The notes under the pieces: model-generated
What the model was told of the DNA's origin: nothing
The model's input: the letters and a program-made list of their open reading frames with translations, nothing else
Database searches by the model: none
Part shown: positions 1 to 5,961 of the stretch, piece by piece
How the letters are laid out: every line of letters begins with the position of its first letter
How positions within the stretch are numbered: the stretch's first letter is position 1
Program-made: the position numbers and the translations under genes
NCBI GenBank assembly: GCA_947470885.1
Contig: CANIXE010000143.1
Location: forward strand, 1 to 6,107
Length of the DNA stretch: 6,107 bases
Direction: 5' to 3'
From: Planctomycetota bacterium
GTDB taxonomy: Bacteria > Planctomycetota > UBA11346

Positions 1-420
1 AAAGTTGGTTCCACCTTTAATGGTTGGAATACCAAGTCGGATGGCACTGGTACTGCCTACCCGGTGGGCGGCAATTACGCGGTGGAAGCAGCCCTGACGC
101 TCTTCGCGTCATGGAAAGCCCTGCCGACGTACGCGGTTACCTACGACGCCAACGGTGCAACGGGAGGCACGGTGCCCGTCGCCCAGACCAAGATCCAGGG
201 AACTACGCTAATCTTGGCGCAGAACACAGGGACTTTGGTGAAAGTTGGTTCCACCTTTAATGGTTGGAATACCAAGTCGGATGGCACTGGTACTGCCTAC
301 CCGGTGGGCGGCAATTACGCGGTGGAAGCAGCCCTGACGCTCTTCGCGTCATGGAAGGCCCTGCCGACGTACTCGATCACCTACGACGCCAATGGTGCAA
401 CGGGAGGCACGGTGCCCGTC
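1..420 (+). repeat. Tandem 240-bp (80-residue) coding repeat
   Basis: Bases 1-180 and 241-420 match at 240-bp spacing with only five differences (117/357, 133/373, 136/376, 138/378, 153/393). Bases 1-116 are identical to 241-356. Similarity drops sharply after about 426. The period is 80 codons, one complete Flg_new repeat plus its linker. Near identity, including silent positions, points to recent tandem duplication or gene conversion. More copies may lie upstream of the window. Confidence 0.9.
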
Positions 421-1335
421 GCCCAGGTCAAAATTCACGGAATGTCACTGAAATTAGCAATAAATAGCGGCAGTTTAGTAAAGCAGGGGGCTATTTTCAC
501 GGGTTGGAATACCGCGGTCGATGGTTCTGGAATGGCATATGCTCCGGAAGCGGCTTATGACCTGAACGCCCAGACAACACTGTATGCGCAATGGATTTCA
601 CAGGTAGATGCATTCGTGACCCAATTTTATCGGCAATGTTTGGGGCGAAATCCCGATGCCGCAGGTCTTGCGAACTGGACGGCAGGACTTCGTGAAGGCA
701 GACTCACCGGTGTTGATGTGGCCCGTGGGTTCATCTTGAGCCCAGAGTTTATCAATAGAGCCTTAGATGATGACAGTTATTTGGACATTCTTTATCGGGC
801 ATTTTTCAATCGCGAACCGGATGCCATGGGGAAGGCGGGATGGGCCCTAAATCTTAAGGGACATGTTCTGAGGGAAGATGTGCTGTATGGATTTATTCTC
901 TCCCAGGAATTTTCTAACCTGTGTCAGGAATATGGGATCGTTGTGATTGGCCAAGAAGCCAATCGGCAGTATAATATCCGTCAGTTTGTGCGTCGATTCT
1001 ATCAAAATTGCCTAGATCGCGAACCTGATGAAGGTGGTATCGCCAGTTGGACCCAAGGAATCTATGACGGGAGATTATTAGGCGCTGATGTGGCAAGAGG
1101 CTTTGCATTGAGTCAGGAGATGAACAACCGTCACGTGGATGACACTCAATTTGTTGCCATTCTCTACCGAGCATTTTTCGATCGGCTTGGGGATGCGGGC
1201 GGCATTGCTACGTGGACCAGCGCATTGGCTGGCGGTGCCTCCCGTTCGTCTGTTCTGGACGGATTCATACATGCGCAGGAATTCGTCGATCTTTGTGGTC
1301 GCTATGCCATCATCCCGTTCTCGAGTGGAGGATGA
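1..1335 (+). CDS. Partial surface protein: Flg_new (InlB B-type) repeats plus duplicated DUF4214 region
   Basis: The frame is open from base 1, so the N-terminus, with any signal peptide, lies outside the window; 444 residues are visible. Residues 1-38 are the end of one Listeria/Bacteroides repeat, and 45-118 and 125-198 are two complete ones, with the typical TYDANGATGGTVP start, GWNT middle and LFASW or LYAQW end. Residues 202-437 are a DUF4214-type region made of two similar halves (about 202-312 and 327-437). Each half has two copies of a pattern like FYR..L.R.PD..G...W followed by V..GF..S.EF. Flg_new repeats are beta-rich modules of secreted or surface proteins, often adhesins, and DUF4214 often sits at the C-terminus of large extracellular proteins. 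A surface or secreted role is inferred, and no catalytic residues are seen. The first 430 bases are GC-rich and nearly repeated, while the rest uses more AT-rich codons. The gene ends just before a strong hairpin. Family assignment is fairly secure; function is not. Confidence 0.85.
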   Translation, partial: KVGSTFNGWNTKSDGTGTAYPVGGNYAVEAALTLFASWKALPTYAVTYDANGATGGTVPVAQTKIQGTTLILAQNTGTLVKVGSTFNGWNTKSDGTGTAYPVGGNYAVEAALTLFASWKALPTYSITYDANGATGGTVPVAQVKIHGMSLKLAINSGSLVKQGAIFTGWNTAVDGSGMAYAPEAAYDLNAQTTLYAQWISQVDAFVTQFYRQCLGRNPDAAGLANWTAGLREGRLTGVDVARGFILSPEFINRALDDDSYLDILYRAFFNREPDAMGKAGWALNLKGHVLREDVLYGFILSQEFSNLCQEYGIVVIGQEANRQYNIRQFVRRFYQNCLDREPDEGGIASWTQGIYDGRLLGADVARGFALSQEMNNRHVDDTQFVAILYRAFFDRLGDAGGIATWTSALAGGASRSSVLDGFIHAQEFVDLCGRYAIIPFSSGG

Positions 1336-1346
1336 GATTCTGATCA

Positions 1347-1384
1347 TCGTCCGCGTCTATCCCTTTGGGGATGGACGCGGACGA
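1347..1384 (+). terminator. Strong hairpin after the DUF4214 gene
   Basis: Bases 1347-1363 pair with 1368-1384, giving a 17-bp stem with one G-U pair and a 4-base TTTG loop. The outer 11 bp (TCGTCCGCGTC with its complement) are perfect. The hairpin begins 11 bases after the TGA at 1333-1335, where a terminator is expected. No T-run follows (the next bases are CAGAAGGGG), so it is not a classical intrinsic terminator. It could be a 3'-end stabilising stem or a terminator of a different type. Confidence 0.6.
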
Positions 1385-1434
1385 CAGAAGGGGATATCGC
1401 TCATTTGCTAACGGGAAAATAAAATGACAATGTG

Positions 1435-1518
1435 TGGAAATTGCCAAAAGAACATTAAGTTGGAAAATGCGAGTAGAAATTTAAATTTTAAATTACATGC
1501 CGCTAAGTGGCAAAATTG
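1435..1518. promoter_or_regulatory. AT-rich dyad element upstream of the pilin-like gene, matching the one at 5973-6055
   Basis: TGGAAATTGCCA at 1435-1446 differs by one base from the perfect palindrome TGGCAATTGCCA at 5973-5984. After 50 bases, the 22-base segment 1497-1518 matches 6034-6055 at 18 positions, including the shared 11-mer TGGCAAAATTG. In the regulator's upstream region the matching parts lie 49 bases apart. The segment includes a TGCCG-N5-TGGCA half-dyad (1498-1512). A protein-binding site or a small dispersed element is inferred. It lies between the hairpin at 1347-1384 and the pilin-like gene, so control of the latter is plausible. Confidence 0.45.
1460..1487 (+). promoter_or_regulatory. 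Possible sigma-70-like promoter of the pilin-like gene
   Basis: TTGGAA at 1460-1465 and TAAATT at 1482-1487 each match four of six consensus positions, with a 16-base spacer. They lie between the two halves of the dyad element at 1435-1518. The stretch is very AT-rich, so chance matches are likely. The call rests mainly on position in the only non-coding gap in front of the pilin-like gene. Confidence 0.25.
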
Positions 1519-1576
1519 TTGAAATTTCAGTGGTGAAAAGGCCATAACAAAGGCAAGGACCCGGGCAGAGGTTCCC

Positions 1577-2143
1577 ATGCCGTCCCAGCCCATTGCCTTC
1601 ACCATGTTTATGCCTTGCAGGCGTGAATCCGGTTCGGAGGTCAGCCGTGATGCGGAACCTCGACTCATGGCAAGTAATCAGGTGAAGAGTTCGGGGTTCA
1701 GTCTAGTGGATCTGGTGGTGGTACTTGTGATGGTGGGACTGCTGGCGGGTATTTTGTTGCCGGCGCTGACCATCAAAATGCATGATGGCAGTAGAAAAAA
1801 GAATCGTGGTTCTAATCAGCGACAGATTGTCTTGGCAATGATGGTTTATCAAAACGATAATGACCAATGGTATCCCGTGTATACGGCCACGCGGGATGGA
1901 ATCTGGGTTTCCCCTAAAGAACCGGGATTGAATGCAGTCTCCACCACCCTGGCCTCCATCGAGTTCCTTGCCTTTTTCACGGGAGGGGATCTTTGGCCCA
2001 GGGAATTTTCCTGTACGGAACGGCCGTATGTGAAACCAAGGAGCAACGCGGCTGAATTCAACCTGGAAAACGCAATTGGAGCGCACCACGTGCGTTTCCA
2101 GACGCACCATTTGGGTGAAACAACCGTCGAGGCAAAGACTTGA
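1577..2143 (+). CDS. Prepilin-type N-terminal protein, 5' part of a frame-split pseudopilin gene
   Basis: This 188-residue reading frame has a type IV pilin/type II secretion pseudopilin N-terminus: SSG at 38-40, the expected prepilin peptidase cut between G40 and F41, then FSLVDL and a hydrophobic helix (about 43-65) ending in GILLPAL. A segment with a YQNDNDQWYP motif follows, as in short pseudopilins of Verrucomicrobia and Planctomycetes. The protein would be inserted in the inner membrane and processed there. Position +5 of the mature protein, normally Glu, is Asp45. The ATG at 1577 was chosen because AGAGG (1567-1571) lies five bases upstream. The ATG at 1667 would give a more usual 10-residue leader but has no visible ribosome site. 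The frame stops at 2143, before the conserved C-terminus, which continues in another frame at 2140-2502, so the gene is probably broken. Family call is secure; intactness is doubtful. Confidence 0.7.
   Translation: MPSQPIAFTMFMPCRRESGSEVSRDAEPRLMASNQVKSSGFSLVDLVVVLVMVGLLAGILLPALTIKMHDGSRKKNRGSNQRQIVLAMMVYQNDNDQWYPVYTATRDGIWVSPKEPGLNAVSTTLASIEFLAFFTGGDLWPREFSCTERPYVKPRSNAAEFNLENAIGAHHVRFQTHHLGETTVEAKT
2119..2143 (+). other. Frame-change site within the pseudopilin gene
   Basis: The upstream frame ends at TGA 2141-2143. The downstream frame has a stop at 2116-2118 and is open from 2119, so the change must fall in this 25-base interval. Going from the first frame to the second needs a -1 shift (one base lost or two gained). 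I see no standard slippery heptamer, so mutation or sequencing error is favoured over programmed shifting. Confidence 0.6.
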
Positions 2144-2502
2144 AAAATACAGCGGGGATTCTGCACATGGCCAACTCAACTGCGTTATTGAGGTTCAAAG
2201 GATCAACCGCAATATCAGCTTGGTCGTTGCTAGGCCCTGAACATTTCTGCCATTCCTATGACTGGTCAGTACCCAAGAATAGTTCCTCCCATCGGATCAT
2301 TACGGCGGATCGGGATGTCACCGCCCACAAAGACAATTGTGTTTTTGCGGTGTTTGGCGACGGTCATGTGGGCACAATTGAAAAGGTAAATCGTTCATTC
2401 CTCAATCCGGAAGTGACCGATGACGACATCTATACGTCCTCGGACGATGGCCCGATGAACGCCTCTGCAGGAGGTTCCGCCACCCGGACCTTTGTCCGCT
2501 AG
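2140..2502 (+). CDS. C-terminal part of the split pseudopilin-like gene
   Basis: This 120-residue frame looks like the missing C-terminal half of the gene before it. It has SYDWSVP, HRIITADRD, then AVFGDGHV (residues about 88-95) and a C-terminal DDIYTSSDDG...GGSATRTFVR tail. The pattern of an ADR segment, a GDGHV segment and a polar tail recalls the C-terminus of pseudopilin-like proteins of the Verrucomicrobia/Planctomycetes type. It has no signal peptide or pilin helix of its own. The frame is open from 2119. A TTG at 2140 overlaps the upstream TGA, and the first ATG is at 2167; neither has a good ribosome site. It is most likely a fragment separated by a one-base loss or two-base gain. 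Translation as a separate coupled polypeptide, or by programmed frameshifting, is possible but unsupported. Confidence 0.55.
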   Translation: MKNTAGILHMANSTALLRFKGSTAISAWSLLGPEHFCHSYDWSVPKNSSSHRIITADRDVTAHKDNCVFAVFGDGHVGTIEKVNRSFLNPEVTDDDIYTSSDDGPMNASAGGSATRTFVR

Positions 2503-2598
2503 GATCATCGGCGCTTCCCGTCCATCCTCCGAGCTGGTCCCATCTGCTGTCGGGCCCCCGGGACTTGCGCCCGAACCGGGACAGGTCAAAACAGACTC
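2503..2598. other. Short spacer before the HD-SDR operon
   Basis: These 96 bases separate the pseudopilin remnant from the HD gene. A weak dyad is present (TCGGGC 2550-2555 with GCCCGA 2569-2574, 13-base loop), too small to call a terminator. I see no convincing -35/-10 pair. A GGGACAGG stretch at 2578-2585 lies about 13 bases before the HD start codon and is a poor ribosome site. Confidence 0.3.
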
Positions 2599-3915
2599 AT
2601 GTCCCTGACCTATGAGATCCGCGATCCGATCCACCGCACCATCGTCATCACCGAGGACGAGCGGCGGGTAGTGGACCATCCGTGGCTGCAGCGGCTGCGG
2701 CGGATCTGCCAGCTGGGATTCGTCAGCCTGGTCTACCCCGGGGCCGTCCATGACCGGTTTCAGCACAGCCTGGGGGTGATGCACCTGGCGGGGTTCCGGT
2801 TCCAGCGGCTGGTGGATGCCAAATCGCCGGGATTTGCCGGCTTATCCGCCGCCGATCTGGATTATGGCTACCGTCTTGCTCGATTCAGCGGGCTGTTGCA
2901 CGATGTGGGGCATGCCCCGTTCAGTCACACCACCGAGGAGTTCCTGCCCGGGGTGGGGGCCATCGCCCTGAACGGGGACTGGTATGTCCACCAGGCGCCA
3001 TCTGGGCGTCAAGCCACCCACGAGGATTTCACCCTGGCGGCAATCCACGGCCTGATCGGTGAAGGGGTGCTGGAGGAAGGCTTGGCCCGGGACGTGGCGG
3101 CGGTGCTGTCCCCCACCATCCGGCCCTCGCCCCGGCTGGCGGCCCTGGGGCCATTGGCGGGGATCCTGCGGGCCCTGGTGAACGGCGAGCTGGACGCCGA
3201 CCGCTGCGATTACCTGCTCCGGGACAGCCATTTCTCCGGGGTCACCTACGGTATCTACGATCTCCAGCGGCTGATCGCCTGCGAGACCCTGGTGCCCGGC
3301 CCGGACGGCCCGGAACTGGGCCTGGATGTCCATGGCGTCCACGCGGTGGAGGCCCTGTTGTTGGCCCGGTACCACATGTTCCACCAGGTGTATTTCCACA
3401 AGACGCCCCCGGCCTTCGAATACTACCTGGGCCGGGCCCTGGCGGAGGGCGAGATCGCCCTGCCCCTGGGCTCGGTGGCGGAACTCATGGCCCTGCGGGA
3501 CGACCACGTCATTCGCCAGTTGCACGAGGCCAAGGACGGCGGTGGGATCTGGAGCAAGCGGATCCTCGACCGGGAACCCGCCAAGCTGGTGCTGCGGGAG
3601 CGCCTGGGGGCCGAAGCCCAGGAGAATTTTCTGGCCCAGGCCCTGACGGACAGTCTGGTGAAGGCCGGGTGCCACGTCTTCCACCGCCATTCCCGCCAGG
3701 TGTTCAGCACCTTGGAAGGTCCCCAGAATCCCCACGGTCGACGGTTGCTGTGCGAACGCCGGGTCCTGGGCCGGCCGATCATCGAGCCGGTGACCCGCCA
3801 CAGCGACCTCCTGGCGGCGTTCAACAAACCCATCGACCTGCGCCATACCTACGTCCTGCGCCAGGATGCGGCCACGGCGGCGAAGGTCATGGAAAACGTG
3901 CAGGTTTGGGAATGA
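2599..3915 (+). CDS. HD-superfamily phosphohydrolase (COG1078, SAMHD1/YwfO-like)
   Basis: This 438-residue protein belongs to the HD-domain family that includes SAMHD1 and bacterial dNTP triphosphohydrolase-like enzymes. The N-terminus (YEIRDPIHRTI.I, then LQRLRRICQLG) and RFQHSLGV are typical. The expected metal-binding set is visible: His56 in FQHSLGV, His101-Asp102 in LLHDVGHAPFSH, and Asp201 in DADRCDYLLRDS. Asp201-Arg202 and Tyr205 line up with SAMHD1 Asp311-Lys312 and Tyr315. His105 and His110 add to the active-site cluster. It is therefore likely an active cytoplasmic metal-dependent phosphohydrolase. Nucleoside triphosphates are the known substrates of relatives, but the substrate here cannot be read from sequence. 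Length is normal for the family, and the ATG start directly precedes the conserved N-terminal motif. It is the first gene of a two-gene unit, its stop overlapping the next start by 4 bp. GC content is clearly higher than in the pilin region. The long antisense frame inside it is a shadow. Confidence 0.9.
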   Translation: MSLTYEIRDPIHRTIVITEDERRVVDHPWLQRLRRICQLGFVSLVYPGAVHDRFQHSLGVMHLAGFRFQRLVDAKSPGFAGLSAADLDYGYRLARFSGLLHDVGHAPFSHTTEEFLPGVGAIALNGDWYVHQAPSGRQATHEDFTLAAIHGLIGEGVLEEGLARDVAAVLSPTIRPSPRLAALGPLAGILRALVNGELDADRCDYLLRDSHFSGVTYGIYDLQRLIACETLVPGPDGPELGLDVHGVHAVEALLLARYHMFHQVYFHKTPPAFEYYLGRALAEGEIALPLGSVAELMALRDDHVIRQLHEAKDGGGIWSKRILDREPAKLVLRERLGAEAQENFLAQALTDSLVKAGCHVFHRHSRQVFSTLEGPQNPHGRRLLCERRVLGRPIIEPVTRHSDLLAAFNKPIDLRHTYVLRQDAATAAKVMENVQVWE

Positions 3916-4721
3916 ACATCCGCATCCTCGGCTGTGGCGTGGTGGGCACCCTGGCGGGTAATCTGCTCGTGGCGGAGGGCCATGCCGTGGTGGGGATCCG
4001 CCGTCGTCCAGAATCTGACGGCACCTCCAGCGCCCGCTTCCCGGTGGTGGCCGGGGATATTGCAGATCCGGCCACTATGGGCGATCTGTCCGTTCCGGAT
4101 GCCGTTTTGCTGGCGGCCAATCCCGGGGTGCGCCGGGGCCGGGACAACGGTTTGGCCCGGGCGGCGGCCCTGGTGGTGGCCCATCTTCCCCAGGCACGTT
4201 TCGTCTACACCGGGTCCACCTCGGTCTATGGCGATGCCCGGGGGGCGACGGTCCAGGAGGACGGGCCCCTGGGCACGGATGGGGAATCCCAGGCCCTGCT
4301 GGCCATCGAAGCCGCAGTCCTCGCCCATCCCCGGGCGCTGATCCTCCGGGCCACCGCCTTGGTGGGGCCAACCCGCCAGCAGTCCCGGAGCAAGGCCCGG
4401 GAGGCCCTAGCCCGGGGCGCACCCATCGCCGTGCGGGGGGATCCGGACCGGCCTTTTTCTTGGCTCCACGAAGCGGACCTGGCGGAACTGTGCCGCCTGG
4501 GCCTGCTGGGCCTGCTGGGTCAGGGCATCCTCAATGCCGCCGCGCCGGATGACGGTCTGACAATACGGGACTATTACCGGCGCCAGGCCGGCGAGCCCGG
4601 GGCGGTGGTGGAGGGGGACGGCAGCTCGGCCCCCAACCGGCGGATCGGCCAGACGGCCCTGGAGCGCCTGTTGCCGCCCACGTGGCGGTGGCGGGATTTG
4701 GGGGAACCTGGGTCTGAGTGA
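3912..4721 (+). CDS. Atypical SDR-family NAD(P)-binding protein (YeeZ-like)
   Basis: This 269-residue protein has a Rossmann fold start with GCGVVG at 7-12, and IRRRPE at 29-34, whose arginines after the second strand suggest NADP(H). YTGSTSVYGD at 99-108 and WLHEADLAE at 184-192 are typical of extended SDR or nucleotide-sugar-epimerase-like proteins. The catalytic YxxxK is not visible where expected (around DGESQALLAIE, 123-133). This places it with the atypical SDRs resembling E. coli YeeZ, so dehydrogenase or epimerase activity cannot be assumed. The C-terminal PNRRI...LERLLP (241-255) also resembles that group. The ATG at 3912 was chosen because it forms an ATGA overlap with the HD stop and directly precedes the Rossmann motif; frame upstream of it is just open sequence over the HD gene. 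The overlap implies translational coupling. Substrate is unknown. Confidence 0.85.
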   Translation: MNIRILGCGVVGTLAGNLLVAEGHAVVGIRRRPESDGTSSARFPVVAGDIADPATMGDLSVPDAVLLAANPGVRRGRDNGLARAAALVVAHLPQARFVYTGSTSVYGDARGATVQEDGPLGTDGESQALLAIEAAVLAHPRALILRATALVGPTRQQSRSKAREALARGAPIAVRGDPDRPFSWLHEADLAELCRLGLLGLLGQGILNAAAPDDGLTIRDYYRRQAGEPGAVVEGDGSSAPNRRIGQTALERLLPPTWRWRDLGEPGSE

Positions 4722-4731
4722 GGCTCTCGGT

Positions 4732-4754
4732 CCACGTGGAGATTTTTCACGTGG
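4732..4754. repeat. Short inverted repeat after the SDR gene
   Basis: CCACGTG at 4732-4738 is the reverse complement of CACGTGG at 4748-4754, separated by nine bases containing five Ts. It begins 10 bases past the SDR stop. The Ts are in the loop rather than after the stem, so it is not a standard terminator. Each arm contains the self-palindromic CACGTG. Confidence 0.5.
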
Positions 4755-4760
4755 GGATCT

Positions 4761-4830
4761 CCCGGGAGCGCCGGCGCCCCCGCCGGCTCGCGCTGCTTCC
4801 GATGCCGGCGAGGGCGCCGGCGCTCCCGGG
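4761..4830. repeat. 70-bp GC-rich palindromic element, copy 1
   Basis: Arms 4761-4787 and 4804-4830 are 27 bases long and complementary with one mismatch, around a 16-base loop. The ends are CCCGGGAGCGCC and GGCGCTCCCGGG. It closely matches the 70-bp copy at 4921-4990 in the same orientation. It could form a very stable stem or cruciform and could stop transcription from both sides between the convergent SDR and regulator genes. It resembles REP/BIME-type repeats in form; no RAYT transposase gene is in the window. Confidence 0.85.
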
Positions 4831-4926
4831 CAAACTTCAACAACGTGTGCAGAACTCCCGGGCAAACTTCAACAACGTGTGCAGAACTCCCTGGCAAGCT
4901 TCAACAACGTGTGCGGAACTCCCGGG
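4831..4926. repeat. Three tandem 32-bp repeats
   Basis: The 32-bp units at 4831-4862, 4863-4894 and 4895-4926 begin CAAACTTCAACAACGTGTGC (third copy CAAGCTT...) and end CTCCCGGG or CTCCCTGG. Units 1 and 2 differ at one base; unit 3 has two further changes. The terminal CTCCCGGG is also the end of each flanking 70-bp palindrome, and unit 3 overlaps the start of the second palindrome. There are too few units, and no unique spacers, for a CRISPR array. Confidence 0.9.
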
Positions 4927-4990
4927 AGCGCCGGCGCCCCCCCCGGCTCGCGGGGTATCTGATGCCGGCGATGGCGCCGGCGCTCCCGGG
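4921..4990. repeat. 70-bp GC-rich palindromic element, copy 2
   Basis: This has the same length, orientation and ends as the copy at 4761-4830, with arms 4921-4947 and 4964-4990 and a 16-base loop. The arms carry two adjacent C/A and C/T-type differences plus a further change near the loop end, so pairing is less perfect than in copy 1. The first eight bases past it, AACAACGT (4991-4998), match the core of the tandem 32-bp unit, as if a truncated unit continues beyond the palindrome. Confidence 0.85.
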
Positions 4991-4998
4991 AACAACGT

Positions 4999-5086
4999 CG
5001 TCAACCGGAATGAATTTTTCAGTAGACTCAGGTTGGGATAACTGATGTGTTATATCGCATTTCCGGACTTCCGTGATAGTGGTTGC
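4999..5086. other. Unassigned end of the convergent intergenic region
   Basis: No gene or convincing terminator is visible here. The stretch is less GC-rich than the repeats and sits beyond the 3' end of the minus-strand regulator. TCCGGA at about 5062-5067 is a tiny palindrome only. Confidence 0.3.
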
Positions 5087-5944
5087 TCAGGTCGTCCGTG
5101 TCCGGGGCAGGCCGCCCCGGAGCACGTGTTCATCCGGGGCCAGGTGGTTGTCGGTGAGGCGTAGGATCGCCTCACGCAGGTCCTTGCCCGCCGGGGCCAG
5201 GGCCCTGCGCACCGCCGCTCCATCCCCCAGGGTATCCGGCCAGACGAAATCCACCGCATCCTCGGGGAAGGCGCCGCAGGCCGCCTGCAGGCTGCGCAGG
5301 GCGGCATTGGGCAGGGCCAGGTCCCCGGCATAGCAGAACAGGACCCGGGCGGCGCAGGGCAAGGACACTGGATCTGCGAGATCCCGGGCAGAGATGCCGC
5401 AGACCACGCCATGGAGCACGGTGGGCTCGCGGAAGGCGAACAGGCTGTGGAGGATGATCTGGAGGTGCTCCGAGCCGCCCCGGTCCTCGGTGGCCCGGAG
5501 GAAGATCGCATCCCCCAGGATTTCGCAGGTGCCCGGGTAGCGGTTGTGGAGGATGCCCCGGTCCAGGACCTGGATCAGCACGCTGTCCTTGTGGAACCGG
5601 GCGAGGAACACCTGGATCCGCCCGTCGCCCCGGAAGTTCCGACAGTACCCCAGCCACCAGCCGTCGTGGAAGCCTTCGCCGTGGGGCGGCGGCAGGGCCT
5701 TCAACCGTTCCCGCAATTCCGCTGGGGCCCGGTCCACCAGGGCCAGCTCCTGCCAGCGGGCGAGTTCGTCGGCGGGCAGGCGCAGGGCCTTGGCCAGGGC
5801 CTTAAGGTGGCCCTGGGTTGGTTTTCGCAGGCCGGTGCGCAGCCGGGACAACGTGGAGGCGGGCAGCCCGGTGCGCTGGGCCACCTGCTGCATGGTGAGG
5901 TCGGCGGAACGCACGGCGAGGTCGAGGGCGGCGGCGAAGGACAT
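5087..5944 (-). CDS. XRE-family helix-turn-helix regulator with unrecognised C-terminal domain
   Basis: The 285-residue protein starts with a helix-turn-helix of the XRE/Cro-C1 type, roughly residues 17-58: LTMQQVAQRTGLPASTLSRLRTG, then KPTQGHLKALAKALRLP. Residues 60-85 form a charged linker region rich in Leu, Ala and Glu, and about 95-280 form a domain I do not recognise, with GWWLGYCRNF (95-104) and HKDSVLIQVLDRG (118-130). No enzyme motif or membrane segment is seen. DNA binding in the cytoplasm is well supported; the C-terminal part may sense a ligand or mediate oligomerisation, which is inference. The ATG at 5944 has only a weak GGGGA ribosome site but fits the helix-turn-helix boundary. 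Upstream are TTGCCA/TGGCAA dyads and a candidate promoter, suggesting autoregulation. The gene is convergent with the SDR operon. Confidence 0.8.
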   Translation of the reverse strand: MSFAAALDLAVRSADLTMQQVAQRTGLPASTLSRLRTGLRKPTQGHLKALAKALRLPADELARWQELALVDRAPAELRERLKALPPPHGEGFHDGWWLGYCRNFRGDGRIQVFLARFHKDSVLIQVLDRGILHNRYPGTCEILGDAIFLRATEDRGGSEHLQIILHSLFAFREPTVLHGVVCGISARDLADPVSLPCAARVLFCYAGDLALPNAALRSLQAACGAFPEDAVDFVWPDTLGDGAAVRRALAPAGKDLREAILRLTDNHLAPDEHVLRGGLPRTRTT

Positions 5945-5961
5945 GGTCCCCAGGATCTAGG

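Noticed and set aside
914..1174. Minus-strand and alternative-frame ORFs over the DUF4214 region
   Set aside because: The DUF4214 frame is clearly the coding one; these have no motifs and overlap it fully.
1647..1685. Short frame starting GTG-ATG after GGAGG (1636-1640)
   Set aside because: It has a good ribosome site but ends after 12 codons inside the pilin-like gene. It could be a leader peptide, but nothing else supports it.
2842..3846. Long minus-strand open frame (334 codons) inside the HD gene
   Set aside because: It lies wholly antisense to a clear HD phosphohydrolase. Its composition is typical of a high-GC shadow frame and shows no recognisable motif.
4831..4926. CRISPR array
   Set aside because: The 32-bp units are directly adjacent with no unique spacers, and there are only three.
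4407..5045. Several open frames over the SDR end and the repeat region, on both strands
   Set aside because: They translate the palindromes and 32-bp repeats or the antisense of the SDR gene; the apparent repeated peptides simply mirror the DNA repeats.
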